Shown one piece after another: positions 1 through 10,900 of a stretch of 64,000 nt of DNA. Location of the stretch: assembly GCA_902494555.1 (NCBI GenBank), contig CABUTR010000001.1:1-64000 (forward strand), written 5' to 3'. The notes under the pieces were generated by a model that saw only the letters and a program-made list of their open reading frames with translations, had not been told where the DNA came from and searched no databases. The stretch comes from an uncultured Collinsella sp. Its GTDB lineage: Bacteria > Actinomycetota > Coriobacteriia > Coriobacteriales > Coriobacteriaceae. Position numbers and translations under genes: made by a program. Each line of letters opens with the position of its first letter. Within the stretch, counting starts at the first letter, position 1.

Positions 1-52
1 ACCCATTTCAAGTGTAACTACCGTGTGTACAACTAAAGCAACCCGGCCGGGA

Positions 53-87
53 CGAGGGGTGACGCAAAAGCGTCGCCCCTCGTTTTT
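53..87 (+). terminator. Intrinsic terminator of the gene upstream of the window
   Basis: A 12-bp stem (53-64 with 71-82, one G-U pair) has a 6-nt loop and is followed by five T. It closes a transcription unit that lies left of the window. Confidence 0.85.
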
Positions 88-404
88 AACCATGTCAACT
101 GAACCTAGTTCAGTTTGGTTGATTTCCGATCTCAGCCGAACACATTGAGCGGAAAGGCCGTTCCCGCAGTCAGTCGAACGTCCCCGGGGCCCTTCTCAGG
201 CCCCGGGGACGGCATTTTCCCAGTTGAAGGAACGGTGGAGATGTGTTTCGATGGGTCAGATTCGTGTCGTTCCGAAAAGACCGTGAACCTTTTGTGGGAC
301 ACGCGGCGCCGTGGTACCATAGCCGAGTTTGTTGTCTTGGTCGGAAACCAAGACGCCTTATGCGCTGATCGGTAACCAGCGCCTGACCAATAAGGAGTCC
401 TACC
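88..404 (+). promoter_or_regulatory. rpmE leader region: GC hairpin, candidate promoter and leader hairpins
   Basis: No gene is seen in these 317 bases. A perfect 13-bp GC hairpin lies at 179-191/199-211, followed by a short T run, so it may be a second terminator. A candidate promoter is TTGTGG (292-297), 17 bp, TACCAT (315-320). The presumed leader carries an 8-bp hairpin at 334-341/347-354 and a weaker one (GCGCTG/CAGCGC) just before the ribosome site. L31 genes are often controlled by zinc or autogenously, but no specific operator is recognised here. Confidence 0.45.
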
Positions 405-830
405 ATGAAGCAGGGTATCCATCCCCAGTATGTCGAGTGCACGGTGACGTGCTCCTGCGGCAACACCTTCAAGACGCACGCTACTGTGTCCGAGATGAAG
501 GTCGAGCTTTGCAACGAGTGCCACCCGTTCTACACCGGCCAGCAGAAGTTTGTCGACACCGGTGGACGCGTCCAGCGCTTCGCCGACAAGTTCGGTGGCG
601 CCGCTGCCGCCCAGCTCAAGAAGGCCGAGGAGGCCAAGGCTGCCAAGGCCGCCAAGGCTGCTGAGGCCGAGGCCGCTCGCAAGGCCGCCGCTGAGGCTAA
701 GGCTGCCGAGAAGGCTAAGCGTGCCGCTAAGTTCGCCGAGGAGGCTGCCAAGCAGGCCGCCGAGGCTCCCGCAGAGGCTCCCGTCGAGGAGGCCGCTGCC
801 GAGGCCGAGACCACCGAGGCTGCTGAGTAA
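405..830 (+). CDS. rpmE: Ribosomal protein bL31 with Ala/Lys/Glu-rich C-terminal extension
   Basis: This is a large-subunit ribosomal protein. Residues 1-70 match bL31 along their length, including HPQY near the start and the TGGRV..RF segment. The zinc-type cysteines C16, C18, C36 and C39 are present, so this is the zinc-binding form, and C12 is an extra cysteine. The family is normally about 70 residues. Here a further 70 or so residues follow, almost only Ala, Lys, Glu and Arg, predicted to be a charged helix. AAGGAG lies 9 nt before the ATG. The gene is monocistronic and a terminator follows. Confidence 0.95.
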   Translation: MKQGIHPQYVECTVTCSCGNTFKTHATVSEMKVELCNECHPFYTGQQKFVDTGGRVQRFADKFGGAAAAQLKKAEEAKAAKAAKAAEAEAARKAAAEAKAAEKAKRAAKFAEEAAKQAAEAPAEAPVEEAAAEAETTEAAE

Positions 831-867
831 ATAGCTCGCCGCGGAATCACTCGCATTCATGGCATGA

Positions 868-907
868 GGGCCGTGCATCCATTTGGGTGCGCGGCCCTTT
901 TCTTTTT
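868..907 (+). terminator. Terminator of rpmE
   Basis: A GC-rich stem (GGGCCG... with ...GCGGCCC) has a short loop and is followed by a T-rich tract (TTTTCTTTTT). Confidence 0.85.
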
Positions 908-908
908 A

Positions 909-1009
909 TTGGTGCAAGCTAACCTGTCCCTGTGGCACCAAATGGCAGAGAGACGACGTTTGCTCAGATAAAACTTGCCAAAATAAACCTGTCCCATTGT
1001 GGCAGGTTG
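909..1009. repeat. Intergenic palindromic repeats (AACCTGTCCC family)
   Basis: Two small palindromes sit side by side. TTGGTGC (909-915) faces GCACCAA (935-941) around AACCTGTCCC. A 39-bp inverted repeat at 971-1009 (AAACTTGCCAAAAT against ATTGTGGCAGGTT) again contains AAACCTGTCCC. The second is a close relative of the element at 13156-13194, so this is a dispersed family and not a chance hairpin. Confidence 0.7.
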
Positions 1010-1137
1010 GTCATAGTTATTACGTGGCGGTCGAGGTCGACCGTATAGGCCGCGCCTTGTTTGGCTAAAGTACAATCATCTGTGTTTAACTCGCCCGCAG
1101 CTGCTCGGCGTGGGCGATGGCCAAAAAGGAAAACCAC

Positions 1138-3944
<2,807 letters not shown>

Positions 3945-3945
<1 letters not shown>

Positions 3946-5093
3946 TGGCTGAGGCTTTAGAGGTAACGCCCGCCGAGCTGGACGCGTTTGCGGACCGGCT
4001 CGGTGAGGTCGAATCGTATCTCCATTTGGACGAAAAGCGCACGCGCGTGACCGAGCTCGAGGCCAAAAGTGTCGCCCCTGGCTTTTGGGATGACGCCGAC
4101 GCCGCCCGTGCCACCATGGAGGAGATTGCGCGCACCAAGGAAGATATCGCTTCCGTGGACACCGCACGCGGCGAGCTATCTGACACCCGCGCGGCGCTGG
4201 AGCTTGCCGAGGAGATGGGGGATGACCCCGACGCCGCCGCATTGCGCGAGGAGGCTGCCGCTACGGCAGAACGCCTGGCCCGCGCTATCGACGAGCTTGA
4301 GCTTTCGAGCTGGTTTACCGGTGAGTTCGATCACGGCGATGCCATTGTGACCATCAAGCCCGGACAGGGTGGCCTGGAGGCCCAGGACTGGACCTTCATG
4401 CTCTTTAAGATGTACATGAAGTACTGCCAGCGTCGCGGCTGGAAGGTCACCATCAACGACTGTCCCGCAGCCGAGGTCATCGGCATCGACCGCGCGACCT
4501 TTACCGTCGAGGGCAAGGACGCCTTTGGCATGCTGCGCGCCGAGGCCGGCGTCCACCGCTTGGTGCGCATTAGCCCCACCGACGACAAGAAGCGCCGCCA
4601 GACCACGTTCGCTGGCGTCGAGGTCATCCCTGTGCTACCCGATGATATCGACATCGAGATCAGTCCCGATGACATCCGCGTGGACGTGTACCACGCGAGC
4701 GGCCCGGGCGGTCAGGGCGTCAACACCACCGACTCCGCCGTGCGCGTGACGCATTTCCCCAGCGGCATTGTGGTCACCTGCCAAAACGAGCGCAGCCAGA
4801 TCCAGAACAAGGCCGCGTGCATGCAGATCCTCAAGGCTCGTCTGTACGAGATTGAGCTCGAGAAGCGCGCCGAGGCGCTCGATGAGATTCGCGGACCCAA
4901 AACCACGATCGGTTTTGGCAACCAGATTCGCAGCTACGTGCTCTACCCGTACCAGATGGTCAAGGATCTGCGCTCGGGCGTGGAGACCAGCAATGTCGAG
5001 GCCGTTCTTGACGATGGCGACCTGGACCCGTTTGTTATTGGCTATCACCGCTGGGCCACCGGCAACGCCGACGCGGAGACCCCATCTGCATAA
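3945..5093 (+). CDS. prfB: Peptide chain release factor 2
   Basis: RF2 releases finished peptides at UAA and UGA. The 382-residue protein carries the catalytic GGQ at 255-257 in the GPGGQGVNTTDS context. The tripeptide that in E. coli RF2 reads SPF is SPT here (210-212). The frame is open from the ATG that overlaps the secA stop, so there is no programmed +1 frameshift as in E. coli prfB. Length fits RF2 and not RF1. The gene is co-transcribed with secA. Confidence 0.95.
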
Positions 5094-5118
5094 ACTGCCC
5101 GTTTTATGTGGAAATGGA

Positions 5119-5180
5119 TAAAACCCTCCGAGCAGGGTGGTTTTGTATCCAAAGCAAACCCTGCGCAGGGGTGGTTTTTG
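5119..5180 (+). terminator. Two tandem terminator-like hairpins after prfB
   Basis: AAAACCCT...AGGGTGGTTTT (about 5119-5145) and AAACCCTGCG...GGGGTGGTTTTTG (about 5155-5180) both form stems ending in T runs. They share the ACCCT/AGGGT theme and look like a duplicated terminator. Confidence 0.7.
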
Positions 5181-5220
5181 TTCGGCGAATCGGTAGAATC
5201 GAATACAGCAAGAAGTTCGA

Positions 5221-5248
5221 AGCGCATCCGTTTGGGTGCGCTTTTTTG
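5221..5248 (+). terminator. Hairpin with T run directly before the yitT-like gene
   Basis: AGCGCATCC (5221-5229) pairs with GGGTGCGCT (5234-5242, one G-U pair) and six T follow. The Shine-Dalgarno GGAGGT starts 4 nt later. It has terminator form but sits in the 5' leader of the next gene, so it may act as an attenuator or simply end read-through. Confidence 0.6.
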
Positions 5249-5259
5249 AGGGAGGTAGC

Positions 5260-6150
5260 ATGGCATATCGTCTGGACATCAAGCGCATTCTATCGATGAA
5301 CTTCTTTCACGACCTGCCCCAGATTATGTTGGGGTGCGCTCTGGCCGCTATTGCGACCGACCTGTTTTTGATTCCCAACGGCCTTGCTGCCGGTGGCGTT
5401 ACGGGCCTTGCGACTATCATCCAGGCCCTCGGTGCGGCGCGAGGCGTGTCGCTTCCCGTCGGTATCCAGACCATTGTGATGAACGCCTTGCTGTTACTGG
5501 TCGTCATGCGCGAGGGCGGCATGTTCTACGTGGTGCAGACGGCGACGGGCTTTGTGCTGCTGGGCTTCTTTACCGACCTGTTCGCCCCGTTTGTAGCACC
5601 TCTGGCGCATGCGGACCTGATGCTTCCCGCTATGTGGGGCGGCATTATTACGGGTATCGGTTACGGCATGGTGCTGCGTGCCGGCGCCAACACCGGCGGC
5701 TCGGACACGATTGGCCAGATCATCTCGCGTAACACCTCGCTGCCGGTGGGCTCGACCGTTATGGCAATCGATGTTGCCGTATGCGCGGCATCGGCTCCGG
5801 TCTTCTCGCTCGAAAATGCCCTGTACGCAGGACTTTCGATGGTGATTAGCGGCTATGTGATCGATGCGGTGGTCGATGGCGGCAACAAGCGTCGTATGGT
5901 ACTCATCATCTCGGACAACTTCCCCGATATCGCGGCCGACATCATGTATGGTCTGGGCCGCGGCTGCACCAAATTAAAGGCGACCGGCATGTATTCGGGC
6001 GCCGAGAAGCCGGTAATCATGGTCATCGTGAGCCGTCGCGAGCTCAATACGCTCAAGACCATTGTGCGCGAGCGCGATCCTCATGCCATCGTGACGGTTG
6101 CCGACGTTACGGAAACCTTCGGTGAGGGCTTTAAGGACATTAACGCGTAG
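5260..6150 (+). CDS. YitT family membrane protein (DUF161/DUF2179)
   Basis: This is an integral membrane protein of unknown transport role. It has about five or six hydrophobic segments in residues 15-190 (YitT membrane part) and a C-terminal soluble domain of about 80 residues of the DUF2179 type (RRMVLIISDNFPDIA...). The start at ATG 5260 is set by GGAGGT 5 nt upstream; an in-frame GTG at 5236 lies inside the preceding hairpin and is less likely. Substrate is unknown in the family. It is probably monocistronic. Confidence 0.85.
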   Translation: MAYRLDIKRILSMNFFHDLPQIMLGCALAAIATDLFLIPNGLAAGGVTGLATIIQALGAARGVSLPVGIQTIVMNALLLLVVMREGGMFYVVQTATGFVLLGFFTDLFAPFVAPLAHADLMLPAMWGGIITGIGYGMVLRAGANTGGSDTIGQIISRNTSLPVGSTVMAIDVAVCAASAPVFSLENALYAGLSMVISGYVIDAVVDGGNKRRMVLIISDNFPDIAADIMYGLGRGCTKLKATGMYSGAEKPVIMVIVSRRELNTLKTIVRERDPHAIVTVADVTETFGEGFKDINA

Positions 6151-6358
6151 GGTCGACCGCGTTCCATCCAAAAGACGTTCACATTGATAAACCGTTTCAT
6201 CAGCGGTTCTGCCTGCTCAATTGCTCAAATAATGATAAAAAGTCTGGTAAAGCCATCAGTTTCCAGCATAATGAATGACGTACGTGCATTGCGGCTGTGT
6301 TGGGATTACCTTTCCGTGCCGTGCGCATCTTGTCTAAAGAGGATGAAAGGAAGGCACA

Positions 6359-7189
6359 ATGAGCGACGAAGAGCTCAAAAAGGTTGCCAACGAGGTAAGG
6401 AAGGGCATCGTCACCGGCGTGCACGCTGCCAAGTCCGGCCATCCGGGCGGTTCGCTCGGCGCTGCCGACATCATGACCTATCTGTACTTTGAGGAAATGA
6501 ACGTCGACCCGGCCGATCCCCGTAAGGCCGACCGCGATCGCTTTGTGCTTTCTAAGGGCCACTGTGCGCCTGGTCTGTACGCTGTGCTCGCCGAGCGTGG
6601 GTTCTTCCCCAAGGAGGATCTTGAGACGCTGCGCCACATCGGCAGCCACCTGCAGGGCCATCCCAACATGAACGACACTCCGGGCGTTGACATGTCCACC
6701 GGCTCGCTCGGCCAGGGCATCTCCGCCGCCGTGGGCATGGCCGTTGCCGCCAAGCACTGGGGCGACGACTATCGCACCTACGCCCTGCTGGGCGATGGCG
6801 AGAGCGAGGAGGGCCAGGTCTGGGAGGCCGCCATGTTTGCCGGCAACCAGCAGCTCGACAACCTCTGCGTGATCGTCGACCACAACGGCCTGCAGATCGA
6901 CGGTCCCGTCGAGGAAGTCAACGACCCCATGCCGCTCGCCGACAAGTTCCGCGCCTTCAAGTTCCACGTGGTGGAGCTTGCCGACGGCAACGATTTCGAC
7001 CAGATCCGCGCCGCCTTTGCCGAGGCCCGTGCCACCAAGGGTCAGCCGACCGCCATTATCGCCGAGACCCTGAAGGGCAAGGGCGTCTCCTTTATGGAGA
7101 ACCAGGTGGGTTGGCACGGTAAGGCCCCCAACGATGAACAGTTTGAGCAGGCCATGGCAGAGCTCACGGCCGCCGGAGAGGAGCTCTAG
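6359..7189 (+). CDS. Transketolase, N-terminal (thiamine-diphosphate) subunit
   Basis: Split transketolase, first half (276 residues). With the next gene it moves two-carbon ketol units between sugar phosphates in the non-oxidative pentose phosphate pathway. Residues 20-120 contain the typical HAAKSGHPGGSLGAADI and LSKGHCAPGLYA segments. The thiamine-diphosphate motif begins GDG at 145 and ends at the VDHN segment. AAGGAAGG lies before the ATG. The stop is 1 nt from the next start, so translation is coupled. Confidence 0.93.
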   Translation: MSDEELKKVANEVRKGIVTGVHAAKSGHPGGSLGAADIMTYLYFEEMNVDPADPRKADRDRFVLSKGHCAPGLYAVLAERGFFPKEDLETLRHIGSHLQGHPNMNDTPGVDMSTGSLGQGISAAVGMAVAAKHWGDDYRTYALLGDGESEEGQVWEAAMFAGNQQLDNLCVIVDHNGLQIDGPVEEVNDPMPLADKFRAFKFHVVELADGNDFDQIRAAFAEARATKGQPTAIIAETLKGKGVSFMENQVGWHGKAPNDEQFEQAMAELTAAGEEL

Positions 7190-7190
7190 G

Positions 7191-8132
7191 ATGGCAGACG
7201 TCAAGAAAATCGCCACACGTGTAAGCTACGGCGAGGCCCTCGTCGAGCTCGCCAACGAGCACGATGACTTTGTGGTCCTCGACGCCGACCTGGCCGCCGC
7301 CACGCAGACCGGTAAGTTCAAGGCGGCCTGCCCCGACCGCTTCTTCGATGTGGGCATTGCCGAGAGCAACCTGATGGGCGTTGCCGCCGGTATCGCGACC
7401 ACCGGTCGTGTTGCCTTCGCGAGCACCTTTGCCATGTTCGCCGCCGGTCGCGCCTTTGAGCAGGTTCGTAACTCCATCGGCTACCCGCACCTCAACGTTA
7501 AGATCGGTGCCACGCACGCCGGTATCTCGGTGGGCGAGGATGGTGCCACGCACCAGTGCTGCGAGGATATCGCCCTCATGCGCGTCATCCCCGGCATGAC
7601 TGTGATCGTTCCTGCCGACGACGTCGAGGCCCGCGCCGTGACGCGCGCCGCCTACGAGTGCGACGGTCCGGTGTACATGCGCTTCGCCCGTTTGGCCTCG
7701 CCGGTTATCAACGACCCCGAGACCTATAAGTTCGAGTTGGGTAAGGGCATTGTCATGCGCGAGGGCGCCGATGTGACCATCATCGCCTGCGGTCTGATGG
7801 TCGGCGAGGCTCTCGAGGCCGCCGAGCAGCTTGCTGCCGAGGGCATCGACGCCGAGGTCATCAACATGCACACCATCAAGCCCATCGACGCCGACCTGAT
7901 CGTCAAGAGCGCCACCAAGACCGGCCACGTCGTGACCGTCGAGGAGCACTCTGTGATCGGTGGCCTGGGCAGCGCCGTTGCCGACGTCCTGTGCGAGCAG
8001 TGCCCGACGCCGCTCAAGAAGATCGGCGTCAACGACACCTTCGGTGAGTCTGGCCCGGGTGCCGAGCTCTTGCACAAGTATGGCCTGGACGCCGCCAACA
8101 TCGTGGCGACCACCAAGGAGTTCTTGGCCTAG
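7191..8132 (+). CDS. Transketolase, C-terminal (pyrimidine-binding) subunit
   Basis: Second half of the split transketolase (313 residues). It carries the pyrimidine-binding domain with the conserved Glu in FFDVGIAESNLMG and the C-terminal domain (TVEEHSVIGGLGSAVADVL). It is expected to form a heterotetramer with the product of 6359-7189. ATG 7191 is preceded by GGAGAGGAG inside the upstream gene; the longer in-frame reading from 7134 overlaps that gene and is not needed. Confidence 0.93.
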   Translation: MADVKKIATRVSYGEALVELANEHDDFVVLDADLAAATQTGKFKAACPDRFFDVGIAESNLMGVAAGIATTGRVAFASTFAMFAAGRAFEQVRNSIGYPHLNVKIGATHAGISVGEDGATHQCCEDIALMRVIPGMTVIVPADDVEARAVTRAAYECDGPVYMRFARLASPVINDPETYKFELGKGIVMREGADVTIIACGLMVGEALEAAEQLAAEGIDAEVINMHTIKPIDADLIVKSATKTGHVVTVEEHSVIGGLGSAVADVLCEQCPTPLKKIGVNDTFGESGPGAELLHKYGLDAANIVATTKEFLA

Positions 8133-8180
8133 AGCAGCCATCGCTCAATCGGCAACAAGCCAATCGCATTCAAATGCTGA

Positions 8181-8214
8181 CAGGGGCGTCCTCAAAGAGG
8201 GCGCCCCTGTTTTT
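8181..8214 (+). terminator. Terminator of the transketolase operon
   Basis: A 13-bp stem (8181-8193 with 8197-8209, one G-U pair) with an AAA loop is followed by T5. Confidence 0.9.
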
Positions 8215-8352
8215 GTTGAATTTAAATTAGAGTCCTGCCAAGCAAAGTTCCCATTGGGGAAACGGGCCCATCCCAACAAAGTGCAATTCAGACCCTTCCA
8301 ACTTTGTATGCGCAGCATCTCAAGTTGGTGCGTCGGCCCCATAGTAGCCGCA

Positions 8353-8475
8353 GGCCGGGCACAGGGTTACTCTCCAAATCTTTCCGCAGGACGGAGGAGC
8401 CCCTGCCGCGCGAAGCGCGCAGCGGGGGCTCCGACATGTCCGAGGACGATTTGGAGAGTAACCCTGTGCCCGGCC
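8353..8475. repeat. Large intergenic inverted repeat (123 bp) with inner GC hairpin
   Basis: Arms of 28 bp are perfectly complementary (8353-8380 with 8448-8475). Between them lies a second GC-rich hairpin (GAGCCCC...GGGGGCTC) with a GCGCGAAGCGC tip. There is no protein-like reading frame. The stretch 8216-8579 holds this element, the ftsE promoter, and nothing else I can recognise. It resembles a mobile non-coding palindromic element. Confidence 0.8.
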
Positions 8476-8524
8476 GGTGGGATCCCAAAGCCCGCCATGC
8501 TTCTTATGTGCAGCAAAGCTAATG

Positions 8525-8533
8525 CTGCTAAAA
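8525..8533 (+). promoter_or_regulatory. Extended -10 promoter candidate for ftsEX
   Basis: TGCTAAAAT is an extended -10 hexamer, 47 nt before the ftsE start. No good -35 is visible because that side runs toward the palindrome. Confidence 0.4.
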
Positions 8534-8579
8534 TACAAGGCGCTCATGTAGTTTAAACGCACGACGATAAGGAGCACCA

Positions 8580-9800
8580 GTGGGTAACCACTTCCGTACC
8601 TCCGGTGCGGGCGATGATGCCCCCAAGACGCAGACAGGCGTCCAGGGCAGTCGTTTCGCCACTCCGGATTCAGAGGGCCAGCCTGTTGCTCAGGCCCCCG
8701 CTCAGCCGGCAGATCAGGCACAGCCGGCATCCGATCCCTTTGCCTACAATCCAACCAGCGATGTCGCGCTTTCCGGCACGGCGGGTTTTGAGCCCGTTCA
8801 GGCCGTGACTGCTCGCGTGGAGCAGCCTCAGGCTGGCGCCGCCACGCCGCAGCCTACCATGGCCGGCATTCCCGACCCCATGGCCCCTGCGACGCCGGTT
8901 CCTCAGCCTGCGCAGTCCGGTCTCTTTGCCGCTATTCCCGACCCCACGCAGCCTGCTGCCCCGGTGGTCGAGAGCGATCAGGCCGCCGAGGTCGCAAGCC
9001 TCGATAACGCGCTCAACAACCCCGACTTCACGTCGGTGTTTGCGCCCATCGATCCGCAGGCCAGCCGCAAGAAGATGGCCAAGCAGGCCGGTGTCGAGCC
9101 CGTCATCCTTATGGAGCATGTCACCAAGATCTATCCGGCACAGCCCAACAAGCCTGCACTCGACGACATCAACATCGAGATCTATCCGGGCGAGTTCGTC
9201 TTCCTGGTCGGTCACTCCGGCTCGGGTAAGACCACGCTGCTGTCGACGCTCAACCGCGACGTCAAGCCGACGAGCGGTCGCATCCTGGTTGCCGGTCAGG
9301 ACCTCATGAAGATCAAGAACCGCAAGGTTCCGTTCCTGCGCCGCCAGATTGGCGCCGTGTTCCAGGACTTTAAGCTCCTGCCGCAAAAAACCGCCTACGA
9401 AAACGTGGCGTTTGCTCTGCAGTGCATCGGCAAGCCCAAGGGCGTCATTCGCAGCCAGGTGCCCGAGGTACTGCGTCTGGTCGGTCTAGCCGATCAGATG
9501 GACTCGCTGCCCGACCAGCTTTCCGGTGGCGAGCAGCAGCGCGTTGCCGTCGCCCGCGCTATGGTCAACCGTCCGCCGCTGCTGATCTGCGACGAGCCGA
9601 CGGGCAACCTCGACCCGGCGATCTCGCTGGGCATCATGAAGCTGCTCGAGCGTATTAACCGCACTGGCACCACCGTGATCGTCGCCACGCACGACCGCGA
9701 GATGGTCGATAGCATGCACCGTCGCGTGATCGCCCTCGAGGGCGGCCACGTTATCCGCGACCAGGAGAGGGGAGGTTACGGCAACTATGGCACCAACTAA
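8580..9800 (+). CDS. ftsE: Cell division ATP-binding protein FtsE with long N-terminal extension
   Basis: FtsE is the ABC ATPase that with FtsX links the divisome to peptidoglycan hydrolases. The ABC domain starts near residue 173. It has Walker A GHSGSGKTT at 211, signature LSGGEQQR, Walker B LLICDEPTGNLD and a closing His in ATHD. FtsE is usually about 225 residues. Here about 170 extra residues rich in Pro, Ala and Gln precede it, with no domain I recognise. The GTG at 8580 has AAGGAG 5 nt upstream, and no good site precedes an internal start near the domain, so the extension looks genuine. Confidence 0.9.
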   Translation: MGNHFRTSGAGDDAPKTQTGVQGSRFATPDSEGQPVAQAPAQPADQAQPASDPFAYNPTSDVALSGTAGFEPVQAVTARVEQPQAGAATPQPTMAGIPDPMAPATPVPQPAQSGLFAAIPDPTQPAAPVVESDQAAEVASLDNALNNPDFTSVFAPIDPQASRKKMAKQAGVEPVILMEHVTKIYPAQPNKPALDDINIEIYPGEFVFLVGHSGSGKTTLLSTLNRDVKPTSGRILVAGQDLMKIKNRKVPFLRRQIGAVFQDFKLLPQKTAYENVAFALQCIGKPKGVIRSQVPEVLRLVGLADQMDSLPDQLSGGEQQRVAVARAMVNRPPLLICDEPTGNLDPAISLGIMKLLERINRTGTTVIVATHDREMVDSMHRRVIALEGGHVIRDQERGGYGNYGTN

Positions 9801-10707
9801 CGTGGGCTACTCCTTCAAAGAGGCAATCAGCCACTTCTTCCGTAACTGGACTACCTCGCTCGGCGCCGTCATCACGATCTTCCTTTCGCTGTTTATCATC
9901 GGCCTGTTCATCATGGGCTCCGCGATGCTGAACTCCGTGATCGGCACCGTCGAGGATCAGGTTGTCATCAACGCGTTCATTAGCGATGACGCCGATCAGG
10001 CCGATGTTCAGGCTTTTGAGGCCGAGCTTAAGACGTGGAATAACGTCAAGTCCGTGACCTATAAGGACAAGGACGACGCGCTGGCCGAGTATACGAGCAA
10101 GATGTCGGGCAACGCCGACGCCACCATGAGCGCGCTCGATGGCCAGAACCCGCTGCCGGCTTCGTTTGCGATTGAGATGGACGATCCGTCCAAGGTCGAG
10201 AGCACGGCAGAGAAGCTCAAGAAGGATGCCGATTTCCAGAAGATCGCGGATGACGGTGACGTCAACGCGAGCGTGCTGTACGGCCAGGAGGAAGTGAGCC
10301 GCCTGTTCCAGGTGACCAACTACATCCGCATCGCCGCCGTGGTGCTCGTTGGCCTTCTGACCTTTATCGCATTCATCTTCATCAACAACACGATTCGCCT
10401 GTCCATCACGGCGCGTCGTCGTGAGATTGCGATTATGCGTCTGGTCGGCGCCAGCAACGGCTTCATTCGCGGCCCGTTTATCACCGAGGGCGTACTGCAG
10501 GCTATTTTGGGCTCGCTGCTTTCCATCGGTGTTCTGGAGCTGCTGCGCAATCTGATGATTCCGCGTCTGCAGGAGAGCATCGGCTGGATGTCGTTTGCCC
10601 TGCCGATGCAGTACTACCTGGTGACCTATGCTGCGCTGATTCTGGTCGGTGTGATTATCGGTCTCTTTGGTTCTGCCATTGCCATGCGCCGCTACCTGCG
10701 CGTGTAG
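9787..10707 (+). CDS. ftsX: Cell division membrane protein FtsX
   Basis: This is the integral membrane partner of FtsE (306 residues). It has one N-terminal transmembrane helix (about 24-50), an extracellular domain (about 55-175) and three C-terminal helices. The RRREIAIMRLVGA segment is typical of FtsX. ATG 9787 overlaps the end of ftsE by 14 nt; GGAGGT lies upstream inside ftsE. Coupled translation fits a stoichiometric complex. Confidence 0.93.
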   Translation: MAPTNVGYSFKEAISHFFRNWTTSLGAVITIFLSLFIIGLFIMGSAMLNSVIGTVEDQVVINAFISDDADQADVQAFEAELKTWNNVKSVTYKDKDDALAEYTSKMSGNADATMSALDGQNPLPASFAIEMDDPSKVESTAEKLKKDADFQKIADDGDVNASVLYGQEEVSRLFQVTNYIRIAAVVLVGLLTFIAFIFINNTIRLSITARRREIAIMRLVGASNGFIRGPFITEGVLQAILGSLLSIGVLELLRNLMIPRLQESIGWMSFALPMQYYLVTYAALILVGVIIGLFGSAIAMRRYLRV

Positions 10708-10732
10708 GCATGCCTGGAATTCATCCCTTCCA

Positions 10733-10768
10733 ACGGGTCGTCTCTTATGGGGCGGCTCGTTTTTTTTG
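10733..10768 (+). terminator. Terminator of ftsEX
   Basis: A 12-bp stem with G-U pairs (ACGGGTCGTCTC with GGGGCGGCTCGT) is followed by a run of eight T. Confidence 0.85.
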
Positions 10769-10771
10769 ATT

Positions 10772-10845
10772 CCTAGGGACGGAAGAAAACGGGTCATTGT
10801 GGCGCTGGTCTATCTATGTGACCCGCAATCCTGCCGTCCCCTAGG
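10772..10845. repeat. Imperfect intergenic inverted repeat (CCTAGGGACGG family)
   Basis: CCTAGGGACGG (10772-10782) faces CCGTCCCCTAGG (10834-10845). An inner pair CGGGTCAT/ATGTGACCCG strengthens the structure. It lies between the ftsX terminator and the rnr start and codes for nothing recognisable. Confidence 0.65.
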
Positions 10846-10900
10846 GGTCATTTGGGTAGACTCTTGGGATGTAAACGGCAATCGATAGCAAGGAGGCGCC

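Noticed and set aside
115..375. Plus-strand frame of 86 codons upstream of rpmE
   Set aside because: It crosses a perfect GC hairpin and the likely promoter, with no ribosome site.
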